Shown here: one piece after another, positions 34,083-42,946 of the stretch
Position numbering within the stretch: position 1 is the first letter of the stretch
Layout of the letters: each line of letters begins with the position of its first letter
DNA from: Paenibacillus campinasensis
GTDB taxonomy: Bacteria > Bacillota > Bacilli > Paenibacillales > Paenibacillaceae
Length of the DNA: 64,000 bases
Direction of reading: 5' to 3'
Assembly (NCBI RefSeq): GCF_002272015.1
Contig: NZ_NPBY01000038.1
Span: 1 to 64,000, forward strand
Translations under genes and position numbers: made by a program
Notes under the pieces: model-generated
The model's input: the letters and a program-made list of their open reading frames with translations, nothing else
What the model was told of the DNA's origin: nothing
Databases searched by the model: none

Positions 34083-34700
34083 TCAAGTTTCAGCAGAAAT
34101 TGATTCGGTTCTCTCGCGGCGCTTCTTAAGCTCCCGGTACAACACCGATTTGGTGACCCCGCAGATTTGACAAATTTCCGAAATGGGGTGAGACTTGGCT
34201 TCGTACAACCGGATCGCTTTGTCGAGCGACTTCTTGTCAGTCTTCGGGCGACCGCCGACACGACCACGCAGTCTAGCACTCTGTAAACCTTCGCGAATTC
34301 GCTCACGCAGATTCTCCCTCTCGAACTCTGCAAGGGCAGCAAGTATCGCCACAACCAGTCTGCCCGTTACCGTACTCATGTCGATGTTCTCTTTACAACT
34401 GACCAGATTAATCCCCTTCTCCTGCCAAACCGACAAAAGAGCAAGCAAATCCTGCGATGACCGAGATAGGCGTGATAGAGATTCCACAACCACCGTATCG
34501 CCGGGGCGAAGTTGCCGTAGGAGATGCTGGAAGTTTTCGCGCTTGAGGTACGCATTGCGGTCACCCGTCATGGCATCCATGAAAATGTCTTCTTCCGCAA
34601 GCGAAAATCTTCCCTTCAACATGTCATATTGCCGATCCGGGTTCTGCTCAGTTGTACTTACCCGGACATAACCGAATGTCTTGCCGTTACTGTTTTCCAT
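34083..34700 (-). CDS. Small serine resolvase/invertase
   Basis: A 205-residue Tn3-type resolvase. The catalytic domain opens FGYVRVSTTEQNPDRQYDML with Ser15 as nucleophile, followed by VVESLSRLSRSSQDLL (about 72-87) and AEFERENLRERIREGLQ (about 124-140, the long E helix). The C-terminal helix-turn-helix is SEICQICGVTKSVLYREL (about 175-192). Its role may be multimer resolution of a circular form of the element. GGGAGG precedes the ATG. A 13-bp perfect palindrome at 34844-34872 lies upstream and could belong to its recombination site. Confidence 0.92.
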   Translation of the reverse strand: MENSNGKTFGYVRVSTTEQNPDRQYDMLKGRFSLAEEDIFMDAMTGDRNAYLKRENFQHLLRQLRPGDTVVVESLSRLSRSSQDLLALLSVWQEKGINLVSCKENIDMSTVTGRLVVAILAALAEFERENLRERIREGLQSARLRGRVGGRPKTDKKSLDKAIRLYEAKSHPISEICQICGVTKSVLYRELKKRRERTESISAET

Positions 34701-35220
34701 ATTCGCATGACCTCCCTAACCGTGATGCTGAATATAGATCAGTCTTGGAAGTAACATCGTCGTGATCAGAAAGCCGGTGATAACTCGTGCCGCAATGATC
34801 GTTTGAGGGACGAAGTGATGGGTTTGGAATTGGGAAAGCAATTGGGACTGAAAATCGGGGATTTTCAGTCCCGGACAGCCTCGAAAGACAGCTATACTTT
34901 CAAGCCACCAAAATTATAGTTTTCGGGATCAAGATGATCGAGCGGGAAATGAAGGCGATGCTACATAAGCACTCCCAAAAGGATGAACCGGAGAACATCC
35001 CGTAAACGTTAATAGATTTCACCAGCAACAGCAAAGCTGTAAAATTAACATTCCTCAACATTCGTTAGGTGAAAACGGAAAAATGCCGAAGAAGCAGAAG
35101 TAAATTGGCTAAAATACAGAAGCCGCGATCATTGTTAAAGCAAAATTAACTACGAAGATTATCGGGTAACATTAACACACTTTTATTTCAAACGGAACGA
35201 TCCGTATCCCAAAAACGTCA
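34701..35220. other. Noncoding region with a perfect palindrome upstream of the resolvase
   Basis: No gene is supported in these 520 bases. The notable structure is GGGACTGAAAATC (34844-34856) and its exact reverse complement (34860-34872) around a three-base loop. ATATAGATCAG (34732-34742) recurs at 36170-36180 upstream of another element gene. Several copies of TTAACATT-like words occur near 35040-35180. A res site for the neighbouring resolvase would be expected in such a place. Confidence 0.4.
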
Positions 35221-35252
35221 AAAAATAATACCCCCCAATGCTCGGAGGGTAT
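35221..35252 (-). terminator. Intrinsic terminator
   Basis: TACCCCCC (35230-35237) and GGAGGGTA (35245-35252) pair, with TTTTTT following on the minus strand, 20 bases past the stop of the gene at 35271. Confidence 0.7.
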
Positions 35253-35270
35253 ACTTCTTGCTAGAAACGG

Positions 35271-36092
35271 TTACGATCTTGGATCGCTGATGTGAACGAC
35301 TTTATGAAGCGGAATGGATTGAAACTTCCCAATCTCCATATTCGGTAAGCTCAGGTAACCCAGTTTCGCTCTGCCCCTGTGCCAATCTCTCGGAAAGAAA
35401 TTGTCGGCACGATTCGAATCCACTCCGAACTGCGAAACCAAAAGTTTAGGGCGCAAAGTGGTAAGGATCTTGTGGATTCCCTTGCCTTGCTTGAAAGAGA
35501 TGACGACCTTCTCGTTTCGAAGATAACGGATGAGTTTCGCACGGAAGGTATGGAGGATGAAGTAGGGAATCAGTTTTGCTTCCACCGAAATGGATACCTT
35601 ATCAATCGAATACCCCTCCTCCGAAGCGGTTATACGAATCACCGCAAATCGCCCATCCACGATCTCTGAATAACTTGGAGTCGCTTCCGCTAGTTGGCGT
35701 GTAATTCCTTTCTGCTGCTGTTCGGATGCCAATTCTGGGAATAAACCTCGCAAGGCTGCCTCTGATTTCGTGACCCAACTAAGCTCCCCACTTGCATTCC
35801 CTACCACCACAATCGATGAGCAAAGCAAATACTGATTTAGAACAGGGGTTAACTGAAATCTGGCGCAACTATCGGGAACGCGTTCCCCCTGTTCCCGTAG
35901 AAACTCAACCTGTTTCTGAGCCGCTACTCGCAAGGGAATGAACTGGAGCGGAGCATGCAAATCGATTTTTCCCATAAGTTGCATATGCTCCATGTTTGTA
36001 AGGGCGGCATCCGAAAATCGAGTTTCGACCCGTCCTTGGACGGATACTTGTTGAATACCCCGATAATCACAAGGATGAAGATGGATTGACAT
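35271..36092 (-). CDS. Hypothetical protein of the integrated element, 273 residues
   Basis: I do not recognise this protein. The start at 36092 (MSIHLHPCDYRGIQQ) is supported by AGGAGGTG nine bases upstream; the GTG four codons earlier lies within that site. The sequence is mixed alpha/beta with a basic C-terminal third (residues about 180-260: FRAKLIRYLRNEKVVISFKQG, then RPKLLVSQFG), which could contact nucleic acid. There is no signal peptide, membrane helix or known catalytic motif. It lies with a helix-turn-helix protein and the resolvase in the left half of the element, all leftward. Confidence 0.65.
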   Translation of the reverse strand: MSIHLHPCDYRGIQQVSVQGRVETRFSDAALTNMEHMQLMGKIDLHAPLQFIPLRVAAQKQVEFLREQGERVPDSCARFQLTPVLNQYLLCSSIVVVGNASGELSWVTKSEAALRGLFPELASEQQQKGITRQLAEATPSYSEIVDGRFAVIRITASEEGYSIDKVSISVEAKLIPYFILHTFRAKLIRYLRNEKVVISFKQGKGIHKILTTLRPKLLVSQFGVDSNRADNFFPRDWHRGRAKLGYLSLPNMEIGKFQSIPLHKVVHISDPRS

Positions 36093-36350
36093 GGCTTGTT
36101 GCACCTCCTAAAGTTGTCAGTCGCTCGATGCTTGTTTCCTTATGCTAGATCCGAGCAACATTCACATCGATATAGATCAGCCTCATGTTTCTACTCTGAT
36201 TAGGATCAAAGAGTCTAAATAATGAAAAATTAGATTCGCTATACCCCGAGCAGAGGGTTGCCGAGAGCGAAGAGAATACAGTGCGGAGCATAGCGAACCT
36301 CGAGTACCAGTCAACGTCCCGCTGCTAATGTCCAAAATTTACTTTCTTCT

Positions 36351-37025
36351 TCAATGACGGCTATAAGGCTCATCACCCGTGAATTGAATACAAGTGCTGC
36401 TCACGTTTTGGTGGGAAGGCGATACGTAAAGACCAGACAGCAGTTCATCCAGAGCGGTGAAAAGCTGTGCTCGCTCCGATCTGTCCCGCGGATCGACCGA
36501 ATGAAATAATGCCAGCAAATGTTCTACCTTCTCGCGTTTTGGCTCAGTCTCTCGATGCAATCGGGCTAGACTTAACGAAGCCAAGAAGCGAAGTTCTGTC
36601 TCGCACTCTTCTAGATCGATCTGACCTCGTTTAGGGCTATATCGCTGGTAAACCTCGGCGGGTAAAAAACGAAAATCGGAGTACCCCAGCTCACTCAAGG
36701 CATGAAGGGCTGGAGGATAATCTCCGGCAAAGTAATGGGCAAGCGCCACCGTAAACTTCCCATGTAACTGCTGATTTGTGCGAAACAACATGCGCTCCAC
36801 CTCATCCAAATCCATGTCCAGTTGTTCCGTGATATCCTGTGTAGATTTTCCCATTAGTGCCAATTTAACAACCGGTAGTAACGCGCCGTCTTTGCGCCAA
36901 TCGATTCCGAGAACATGCGCCTCCAGTCTCGCCAGCACATCCAACTTCTCCGAAGTGAGCGTTCCTTTTCGACCAGCAGAATGAAGGGCGTAAGCTAACG
37001 CTTCAAGGGCATTGGGCTTTCTCAT
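36351..37025 (-). CDS. Helix-turn-helix protein of the integrated element
   Basis: A 224-residue protein. Residues about 53-85 (KLALMGKSTQDITEQLDMDLDEVERMLFR) have the look of a sigma-region-4/LuxR-like helix-turn-helix. The rest is helical with a Leu-rich centre (CETELRFLASLSLARLHRE), perhaps for multimerisation. It may regulate element genes or take part in replication control. AAAGGTGG lies seven bases before the ATG. No close family is recognised. Confidence 0.6.
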   Translation of the reverse strand: MRKPNALEALAYALHSAGRKGTLTSEKLDVLARLEAHVLGIDWRKDGALLPVVKLALMGKSTQDITEQLDMDLDEVERMLFRTNQQLHGKFTVALAHYFAGDYPPALHALSELGYSDFRFLPAEVYQRYSPKRGQIDLEECETELRFLASLSLARLHRETEPKREKVEHLLALFHSVDPRDRSERAQLFTALDELLSGLYVSPSHQNVSSTCIQFTGDEPYSRH

Positions 37026-37212
37026 TGCAAAACCACCTTTCAGATTTTTATGGCAATGATACTATTCACTTGAATATATTCGCTTGTCCTACGAATCGCA
37101 GATTGGTTCCGCAACGAACTAAGATTCGGACTCTGCACAAACCTTTCTAATAAAGGCAGGCGGATCGCCAATTACCCCAGAACCAAGTTGTCTGTGAGAA
37201 ACACGATTACTG

Positions 37213-37407
37213 CTACCAGAAGAACGGATGGTTTTCTGCTTCAAGGCATACCCACCGTACTTGCGAATGATCGATCTCGTTCACAGCTTGGATGGCTTTC
37301 TCCTGTAATAACAACGACTGGATTTTAGACGGAGCGTCATGCCCAAGCGGCGTCTGAGTCATGAAGATTTTCCTCATCCATTGCCTTATCTTGAATCGAA
37401 ATGGCAT
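37213..37407 (-). CDS. Possible small protein, 64 residues
   Basis: A frame of 64 codons without a strong ribosome site at its first ATG; an internal ATG (MTQTPLGHD) has GAGG about ten bases upstream. Composition is protein-like (SLLLQEKAIQAVNEIDHSQ). It may be real or chance; no family is recognised. Confidence 0.3.
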   Translation of the reverse strand: MPFRFKIRQWMRKIFMTQTPLGHDAPSKIQSLLLQEKAIQAVNEIDHSQVRWVCLEAENHPFFW

Positions 37408-37650
37408 TTCTCTGAAAATATCAACCGTTGCAGATTCCTCAATTACACATACGGAAGTCCACCGTTTTTCACATTCCTCCTGCTAAATCAACCGATAGAT
37501 GCATGAGTTGATGTTACAAGTATGCGGTTTATTGTTACATTCTGCGGATCTGAAGTTTCGGGCTAATGTTTTTCAAATAATGCTATGGACTTAACATCTT
37601 TTCTATCGAGTTGAATGATCTTTTTCGGAGATGAACGATGACTGGATCTA

Positions 37651-37713
37651 TATCCTGTACCTTCGCGTAGAAGCTGCCTTCGGAATTGCTTGTGCGGGGG
37701 AATATACAGGATA
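37651..37713 (+). repeat. Inverted repeat upstream of the gene at 37728
   Basis: TATCCTGTA (37651-37659) and TACAGGATA (37705-37713) are exact reverse complements 45 bases apart, ending 14 bases before the start codon of the next gene. It may be an operator or an mRNA leader structure. Confidence 0.35.
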
Positions 37714-37727
37714 AGGATGATTGAGCA

Positions 37728-38468
37728 GTGGAAAAATCAGAACGGTTTGAACAAGAGAAACGGGGGATATCTAGTAGCGAGGTTAAAACATTCGAACAAG
37801 AACTTGCAGGACAAGTTAACATCAAGCTGATCTACGGCGACTATCCGAACGAACCAAACCCTGTATTCGCCGTACAATTTCAGTCCAAGCTGACGGAGGA
37901 TCAGCCTACGATTACCATACTGGAATCTGAACTCCTCACCAATACGAAGGAGAAGCAGCTAAAGTTAATTCAGCATTGCGGTCTGGACATCAATCAATAC
38001 CATCATCTTCTGATGCATATTAACGAATTGAAAAAGAATCGATGCATCACTATGGTTCCCAGTATCTATGCTGTGATGAATCCATGCGCTGAGTTTGAAG
38101 AAGGGGTAGAGTTATACGAAAAGCTCCACGGAAACATTCAGAGCCAAATCCATCATTACCCCCTACTCAGTACGGGTACATTCCAACCGAATGATCTCGG
38201 CATGATTCTAAACACCAAAGCGTACGGTCAAAATGTCGTTGCTGTAACCACGGATACTTTATACAAACTCTTGGATTGGGATCAAAACAGTGAAAACAAG
38301 AATCGGTTACAAAATTTGTGCGAAGCGTGGGTTGACTTGGGTTATCTCATAAAACCATCGAAAGAACGCTACAACAAATGGATACCGCTGGGAAAGCAAC
38401 GATTCTATTTAATCAAGATACGAAATCTTGAACAAATGCTGCGGAGGGGAGATACCAAAAATGAGTAG
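37728..38468 (+). CDS. Hypothetical protein coupled to the Dam-like methylase
   Basis: A 246-residue soluble protein starting at GTG 37728. I recognise no family. It is alpha/beta, with a segment of strand-like residues (VNIKLIYGDYPNEPNPVFAVQF, about 30-51) and a helix-rich C-terminus ending in a basic stretch (KQRFYLIKIRNLEQMLRRG). Its last eight bases overlap the methylase start, so the two are probably translated together. A role as DNA-binding partner, inhibitor or restriction component of the methylase is possible but not shown by any motif; no PD-(D/E)xK or HNH signature was found. Confidence 0.6.
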   Translation: MEKSERFEQEKRGISSSEVKTFEQELAGQVNIKLIYGDYPNEPNPVFAVQFQSKLTEDQPTITILESELLTNTKEKQLKLIQHCGLDINQYHHLLMHINELKKNRCITMVPSIYAVMNPCAEFEEGVELYEKLHGNIQSQIHHYPLLSTGTFQPNDLGMILNTKAYGQNVVAVTTDTLYKLLDWDQNSENKNRLQNLCEAWVDLGYLIKPSKERYNKWIPLGKQRFYLIKIRNLEQMLRRGDTKNE

Positions 38469-39366
38469 AACAAAGATGGATTCCAATTTTTATTACCCCG
38501 ACATCGGACACAATGATGGCATCGTTCCTTATGTTGGAGGGAAAGCCGGACTCATCGGACACATTGTACCCCTCATCGACTATGCTATCAGAAGTTACGG
38601 ATTGGAAGAGTTCCACGAGCTTTGCGGTGGGGGTGCGCGTATGCTCCTCAACCTCCCATTTACACACCTAAACAAAAGAGTCTACAACGATATTGATACC
38701 GGGATGGCTACACTCTTTTATTGTTGTTCCAACTTTGAACTACTTTATCAATTAAAGAAAATCCTTGCCCAAAAAAGGATCGGCAAAGATGTCTTCGAAG
38801 AAGCGAAACAGCGGTGTGATAAAGGTATATTGGGTGAGGATAGCTATGATATTGTTACAGCTGCCGCTAGCGCCTATATTACCATTCTGCAAAGTGAAAT
38901 GAGTCTGCAAGAAGTGTACAAAAAGCATCTTGAGCAACAAACCTACTTAAATCGTGTTTACAGACTCCATGAGTTTAATAGCACCTTAAAGGGAATAGAT
39001 GTCACCAATAACGATGTATTCAACATTCTTACGACCGATTACGACTGGAGCAAAAGTTTCATTTATCTTGACCCGCCGTATCATCCAGAAGCGATGGCAA
39101 GTAAGAAGCATTACAGGGTAAACTGGAAAAAAGAAAAACACGACCTATTGGTTGAGTTGCTTCTCGAACTTCCTCTCGGCAAAGTAGCGTTAAGCGGCTT
39201 AGATAACTCCAGTTACGTGCAGCTAGAAGAAGCTGGTTGGAAGAAGATATACCTGAAAAATTTGCGTGTGAAGATGTCCCGGAATGGTCTTTATCAAATG
39301 GAGCAGATTTGGATCAACTTCGACATCCCCCCCTTGCTTGAAGCTCAAGTACGTGAATGCAAATAG
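38461..39366 (+). CDS. D12-class (Dam-like) adenine-N6 DNA methyltransferase
   Basis: A 301-residue alpha-class adenine methylase. YVGGKAGLIGHIVPLI (about residues 24-39) is the N-terminal SAM segment; ELCGGGARMLLNLPF (about 55-69) is motif I; KRVYNDID follows; and FIYLDPPYHPEA (about 201-212) is catalytic motif IV, DPPY. The start at 38461 has GGAGGGGAG nine bases upstream. Target sequence is unknown. It may protect the element from restriction, mark its DNA, or pair with the upstream gene of unknown function. A bidirectional terminator follows directly. Confidence 0.88.
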   Translation: MSRTKMDSNFYYPDIGHNDGIVPYVGGKAGLIGHIVPLIDYAIRSYGLEEFHELCGGGARMLLNLPFTHLNKRVYNDIDTGMATLFYCCSNFELLYQLKKILAQKRIGKDVFEEAKQRCDKGILGEDSYDIVTAAASAYITILQSEMSLQEVYKKHLEQQTYLNRVYRLHEFNSTLKGIDVTNNDVFNILTTDYDWSKSFIYLDPPYHPEAMASKKHYRVNWKKEKHDLLVELLLELPLGKVALSGLDNSSYVQLEEAGWKKIYLKNLRVKMSRNGLYQMEQIWINFDIPPLLEAQVRECK

Positions 39367-39371
39367 CAAGT

Positions 39372-39409
39372 AAAGCTCTGCACCTCGTTGAAGATGCAGA
39401 GCTTTTGTT
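39372..39409. terminator. Bidirectional terminator between methylase and primase genes
   Basis: Perfect 11-bp arms AAAGCTCTGCA (39372-39382) and TGCAGAGCTTT (39395-39405), followed by TTTTGTTTT on the plus strand. Confidence 0.8.
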
Positions 39410-40435
39410 TTAAGGCTTTGCCCATCGAACCAAAGCATCGAGTGCGGTAACCGTTTGCGCCGTATCGGCAACCATCGCTTCGCCAACATCCTTATAATGG
39501 TGTAAAAACGCCCGTGGACTGCCGGATGGCGCATCGTAGTCGAAGCGGTGAAAAATAACTCCGGATTTTTGGATTGCGTTGCATACCACATGAGTGGCAT
39601 CCCGCCCTGCTGGATCGTTATCCATTAGGATTATGAGAGAGAGTCCAGTAGGAAGCGGCTTTGCGTAGAGCGCATTGGATAAAGCCTTGGGCATTTTGCC
39701 GTTGAGCGCAACAGACGAAAAACCTACCTGTTCAAGTAAAATGGCGTCAAGCGCGGATTCCACGATGAACACTACCCCCGGCTTAGTTAAACGAGAGCCG
39801 TTGAACAGTTCCAAATCTACCCCTTTAACCTTATAGGAAATCGGGTAATTCTTTGCGCCTTGAACCAACTTCTTGCGTTCCAAGAACCGACCTTTGCAAG
39901 GGATAACAACATACTTTGAACCGTCCTCCAAGCGCCAGACCTTTAGTCCGAACTTCGACATGCTTTCGCGCGTGATACCCCTCCGCAGGAGTAGTTCGAC
40001 AACTTGCGGATCTGTTTGAACAGGCTGGTAAGGACGAAATCGTTCTTGCTTCGGTTCCACAAAAATCTCCTCGACTTTAGCGAGCTTCTGCTGAAAATGA
40101 CGGAGATGAAACTGCATGCCCACAATCTCGAAGATATCCCAAGCTCTTTCCGCACAGCTAAAGCAATAAAAGTTTCCGCGATCCATATTAAAAACCATCG
40201 AGGGTCTCCGATCATCGTGATTAAAGCAAAGAAGGTTCCCGCCAAACGCATAATTAATTCCGCATAGATCTAGCAATTTCTTAATATGGTGTCGCAAGAT
40301 ATTCTTACGACCGTTAGAGTCAAGCGAACGATAGACTTCATGAGGGATGCGCGGGAAAGCTGGATTACCTTCAGCCTGTGCCTGAAGCATGTCACAAACT
40401 CGATAAAACCAATGCGCTCTTGGATTGACGTTCAT
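39410..40435 (-). CDS. DnaG-like primase with CHC2 zinc finger and TOPRIM domain
   Basis: A 341-residue primase-like protein. Residues about 64-105 form a CHC2-type zinc finger (NLLCFNHDDRRPSMVFN, then FYCFSCAERAWDIFEIVG). The TOPRIM domain shows VVFIVESALDAILLEQVGF (about 218-236, the catalytic Glu) and LSLIILMDNDPAGRDATH (about 262-279, the DxD pair). It is shorter than chromosomal DnaG (about 600) and lacks the DnaB-binding tail, as in plasmid and phage primases. Its ATG overlaps the stop of the upstream gene (ATGA). It implies that the element can replicate autonomously, or did so once. Confidence 0.85.
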   Translation of the reverse strand: MNVNPRAHWFYRVCDMLQAQAEGNPAFPRIPHEVYRSLDSNGRKNILRHHIKKLLDLCGINYAFGGNLLCFNHDDRRPSMVFNMDRGNFYCFSCAERAWDIFEIVGMQFHLRHFQQKLAKVEEIFVEPKQERFRPYQPVQTDPQVVELLLRRGITRESMSKFGLKVWRLEDGSKYVVIPCKGRFLERKKLVQGAKNYPISYKVKGVDLELFNGSRLTKPGVVFIVESALDAILLEQVGFSSVALNGKMPKALSNALYAKPLPTGLSLIILMDNDPAGRDATHVVCNAIQKSGVIFHRFDYDAPSGSPRAFLHHYKDVGEAMVADTAQTVTALDALVRWAKP

Positions 40436-41352
40436 TTCGATTCACCTTCTTTCTTGGCAGGAGGGCTGCGCCATAATATGACGAGCGACTGACCGTCCCT
40501 GACAGATAGTTTCTTTGGGATGTAAATCTCCATTTTCGGGTATCTCCTTTTCAAATCGCTAACTTTTTTCAATATGGTTTCTGCCCTTTTCAGAATGTTG
40601 CGCATATGACGATTCCGGTACGAGATGGACTTCGATTCATCTCGAAGCACTTTTCCAAAACTAGGCACTCGGTTCATAAGTGCGCGGATCGAGATTTCCC
40701 GTTGCCCCTTACCGTCGCTCATCGTCTCCAAAAGGTAAGCAAACTCCAAGGCAACCAGCGCCGCTTGCCTGCTTCGCTGGCTAAGGATGGCAAGGGGGAT
40801 GCTCGTCAGTCGATACTTGTAGCCATACTCGGACGATAGGTTGCACTCTTCGAGCAAAGCATTTAGTACGTGGTGGAAGTACTCGCTGGTGAGCCGTAAG
40901 CGACCGTCAGGAAGCTGCTCGATCTTTAACAGCGGGAAAACCCCTTTCTCGGAAACCCAGCCCATTACAGACTCGTAGCTTTTTAGCGTCTCTAGGAGTG
41001 GGTAGCCTTTACCCCCTTTGTTCAGTTCAAGGAATTGGTAAAGGTCGGATTTTCGGCACTCGATGTAGTTGCGGTTTCGAATATCCCCTTTGAAGTAGAA
41101 GAATGAGAAGATACCGTACATCATTAAAGGATCTCGAATCTCGCGATTTAAATTAACAAGTTTGCGAACTGCGTCAACGTCCAACTGAATACCATCCTTG
41201 TACAAATGCCCATCGCGGCAGACGTACCCCGGTTCGCTAGGATGAAGCAGAATTGCTAACCCCTTTCGCGTTTTGACCGTTCGGAGCATGTCCCGAAAGT
41301 TCGGATGGGACGGAACAAACATCGGTTTTCTCTCTTGCGCCTTTTCGACCAT
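40432..41352 (-). CDS. Putative replication-associated protein of the element
   Basis: A 306-residue basic protein starting at 41352, where AGGAGG lies nine bases upstream (the frame is open 18 codons further). Residues about 80-125 (DPLMMYGIFSFFYFKGDIRN, then CRKSDLYQFLEL) and 180-230 (YRLTSIPLAILSQRSRQAALVALEFAYLLE) look like two winged-helix units, as in plasmid initiator proteins. The C-terminus is strongly basic (KRAETILKKVSDLKRRYPK). Coupled expression with a primase and position beside a repeat-bearing noncoding region support an initiator role. I could not match a defined Rep family, so this is inference. Confidence 0.5.
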   Translation of the reverse strand: MVEKAQERKPMFVPSHPNFRDMLRTVKTRKGLAILLHPSEPGYVCRDGHLYKDGIQLDVDAVRKLVNLNREIRDPLMMYGIFSFFYFKGDIRNRNYIECRKSDLYQFLELNKGGKGYPLLETLKSYESVMGWVSEKGVFPLLKIEQLPDGRLRLTSEYFHHVLNALLEECNLSSEYGYKYRLTSIPLAILSQRSRQAALVALEFAYLLETMSDGKGQREISIRALMNRVPSFGKVLRDESKSISYRNRHMRNILKRAETILKKVSDLKRRYPKMEIYIPKKLSVRDGQSLVILWRSPPAKKEGESK

Positions 41353-42425
41353 GTTGATTTTCCTCCTTTGAATAGGTTTCATTTCATGTTGCTCTTGAGT
41401 TTTCAAGGAACGAGTCGCTTTTGCTGTGTTTGAACGGAAAGTTCACTTGGTGCAAAAGCTACTGTATATAGCGCCTCTCAATTTGCAACTCATCAAATGC
41501 AATGAATAAACCATCGAAAATAAAAAACTTTCCGTGCGGAAACTACCTGTACAGCGTGACGTTAACTCGCATCATCGACACATGTGGTTCAAACGGTGGA
41601 TTGATAGCTGTAGTCGTGGGGCATGATCGGTAAAACGGTAGATGGATCTGTCCGCATACGGTGGAGAATTACGTATGCCGGACTCGTCGCAAGCCATACA
41701 CATATAAATGATCTTGATGTTCAGATCGGAAAAGGAGGGACGCTTCTTGCGGAAAGTAAGGAATTGTTCAGCGCCGCTAGGGATAGTCGGCATATATAGT
41801 AGGAAGAGATTGATTGGTTCCTACTCGTTAGGGATGCAGATCTAGGAGGGAATGACCGGCTTTCGAATGGCTATCTGGTGGTTATACGGTGGCTTTATGA
41901 TGGCAATGGGATGGTTCGAACATTGTGATCGTTACCCCGGATTAGGAAGGAGAAGCTAGGTGCGGGGATTGGCTAGGACGGGGCTATGCACCGGCTATGG
42001 AATGGTTATAGGATGGCTAGTTATTGGATTGCGGGATGATGCCACTGACCAGCGAGCACCCCAGATTTGGGGCACAAACGGTGCGGACAATACACTCCCC
42101 GGCATTGGCGGAGTACTGGGCAAAAAGCCCACTGCGTCGCGGAAAACGGTGGTTTCGGGGCGAAGATACCACTCTCGCGGCTCGAGGGAAAACCGTGGTG
42201 GCGCGGCGGGAAAATTTTCGCTTTGTCTATTTGGAGTTACTTTATTTGTTGTTCTTGTATGGGTTATTGTATTTAAATCTTTTAAGCTTTTAAGTCTTAA
42301 TAAGCCTTTCCCATTGAATTTGGGGGTTTTAATATTTTTCTGGGTCTTTTAATAAGGGGGATTGCCGAAGGCAAGAACCCGCACTTAATACTCTTATAGT
42401 TGTTTTTATAGCGCCCCGTCCAAAA

Positions 42426-42460
42426 TGCCCAAAACCCCTTTGTAGCAAGGGTTTCTGGCA
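42426..42460. repeat. Hairpin in the noncoding region
   Basis: TGCC and AAACCCCTT on the left pair with AAGGGTTT and GGCA on the right around TGTAGC, with one bulged C. There is no T tract, so it is more likely an origin or regulatory structure than a terminator. Confidence 0.4.
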
Positions 42461-42535
42461 CTTCTCCCAATCTAGTTCCCCACCTCTAAAATGCTTGCTC
42501 CCCACACCAAACCCATTTCCTGTAAGTCACTCGCC

Positions 42536-42763
42536 AATTTAGCCCCTGTAAGCCGCTGCAATCATCCGTAGGCATAAACCCCCGGCGCTACCCCGATGCA
42601 CGATGCCAGAGCCGATTGTGACGGCGAGACAGGCAAGGAAACTGAATAGGCGACCGGGACTTAAAACTTATAGATGACCGTCCCAGTAAATTAGCCCCTG
42701 TAAGCCCCCACAACCGCCAGTAGACATAAACCCCCAACCACAGCTGGATGCATGATACCTAAG
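42536..42763. repeat. Pair of long imperfect direct repeats
   Basis: Copies at about 42536-42613 and 42688-42763 (152 bases apart) share TTAGCCCCTGTAAGCC at the left, CATAAACCCCC in the middle and GATGCA-GATnCC-AAGCC-like words at the right. The bases between the words differ but the spacing is kept. Confidence 0.6.
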
Positions 42764-42854
42764 CCCAGCAGAGCAGTCAGAGAGCGGGCGAAGAAGGTGT
42801 GTACGGAAGATTCTACATTTGGTTTAATTTAGACAATGCATTGCGTGTCACAGT

Positions 42855-42894
42855 AATAAAACCACCCAATCAGTTTATACGATTAGGTGGTTTT
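42855..42894 (-). terminator. Intrinsic terminator of the stalk-domain protein gene
   Basis: AAAACCACCCAATC (42858-42871) pairs with GATTAGGTGGTTTT (42881-42894) with one mismatch, followed on the minus strand by TTTTATTA. Confidence 0.75.
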
Positions 42895-42946
42895 GTAGGG
42901 TTGTAGAGAGAATCTCTGTCTAGGGCTTACAATAACAATCTTTAAT

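Larger units (their letters stand above)
41353..42854. other. 1.5-kb noncoding region, candidate replication origin
   Basis: No gene is firmly supported here. Between about 41860 and 42040 GGATGG, GGCTAT and GGTTAT words recur in a G-rich strand. A hairpin with AAACCC-type arms occurs at 42426-42460. Two long imperfect direct repeats lie at 42536-42613 and 42688-42763. A 130-codon GTG frame at 41960-42352 has a ribosome site but a poorly protein-like sequence. Next to an initiator-like gene and a primase, this would be the natural place for an origin. No DnaA-box cluster was recognised. Confidence 0.45.

Noticed and set aside
41960..42352. 130-codon GTG frame with a good ribosome site in the noncoding region
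   Set aside because: The sequence is Gly/Arg-rich and then an odd hydrophobic tail, and it overlaps repeated words. It reads like structured DNA rather than a protein, though a small membrane protein cannot be excluded.
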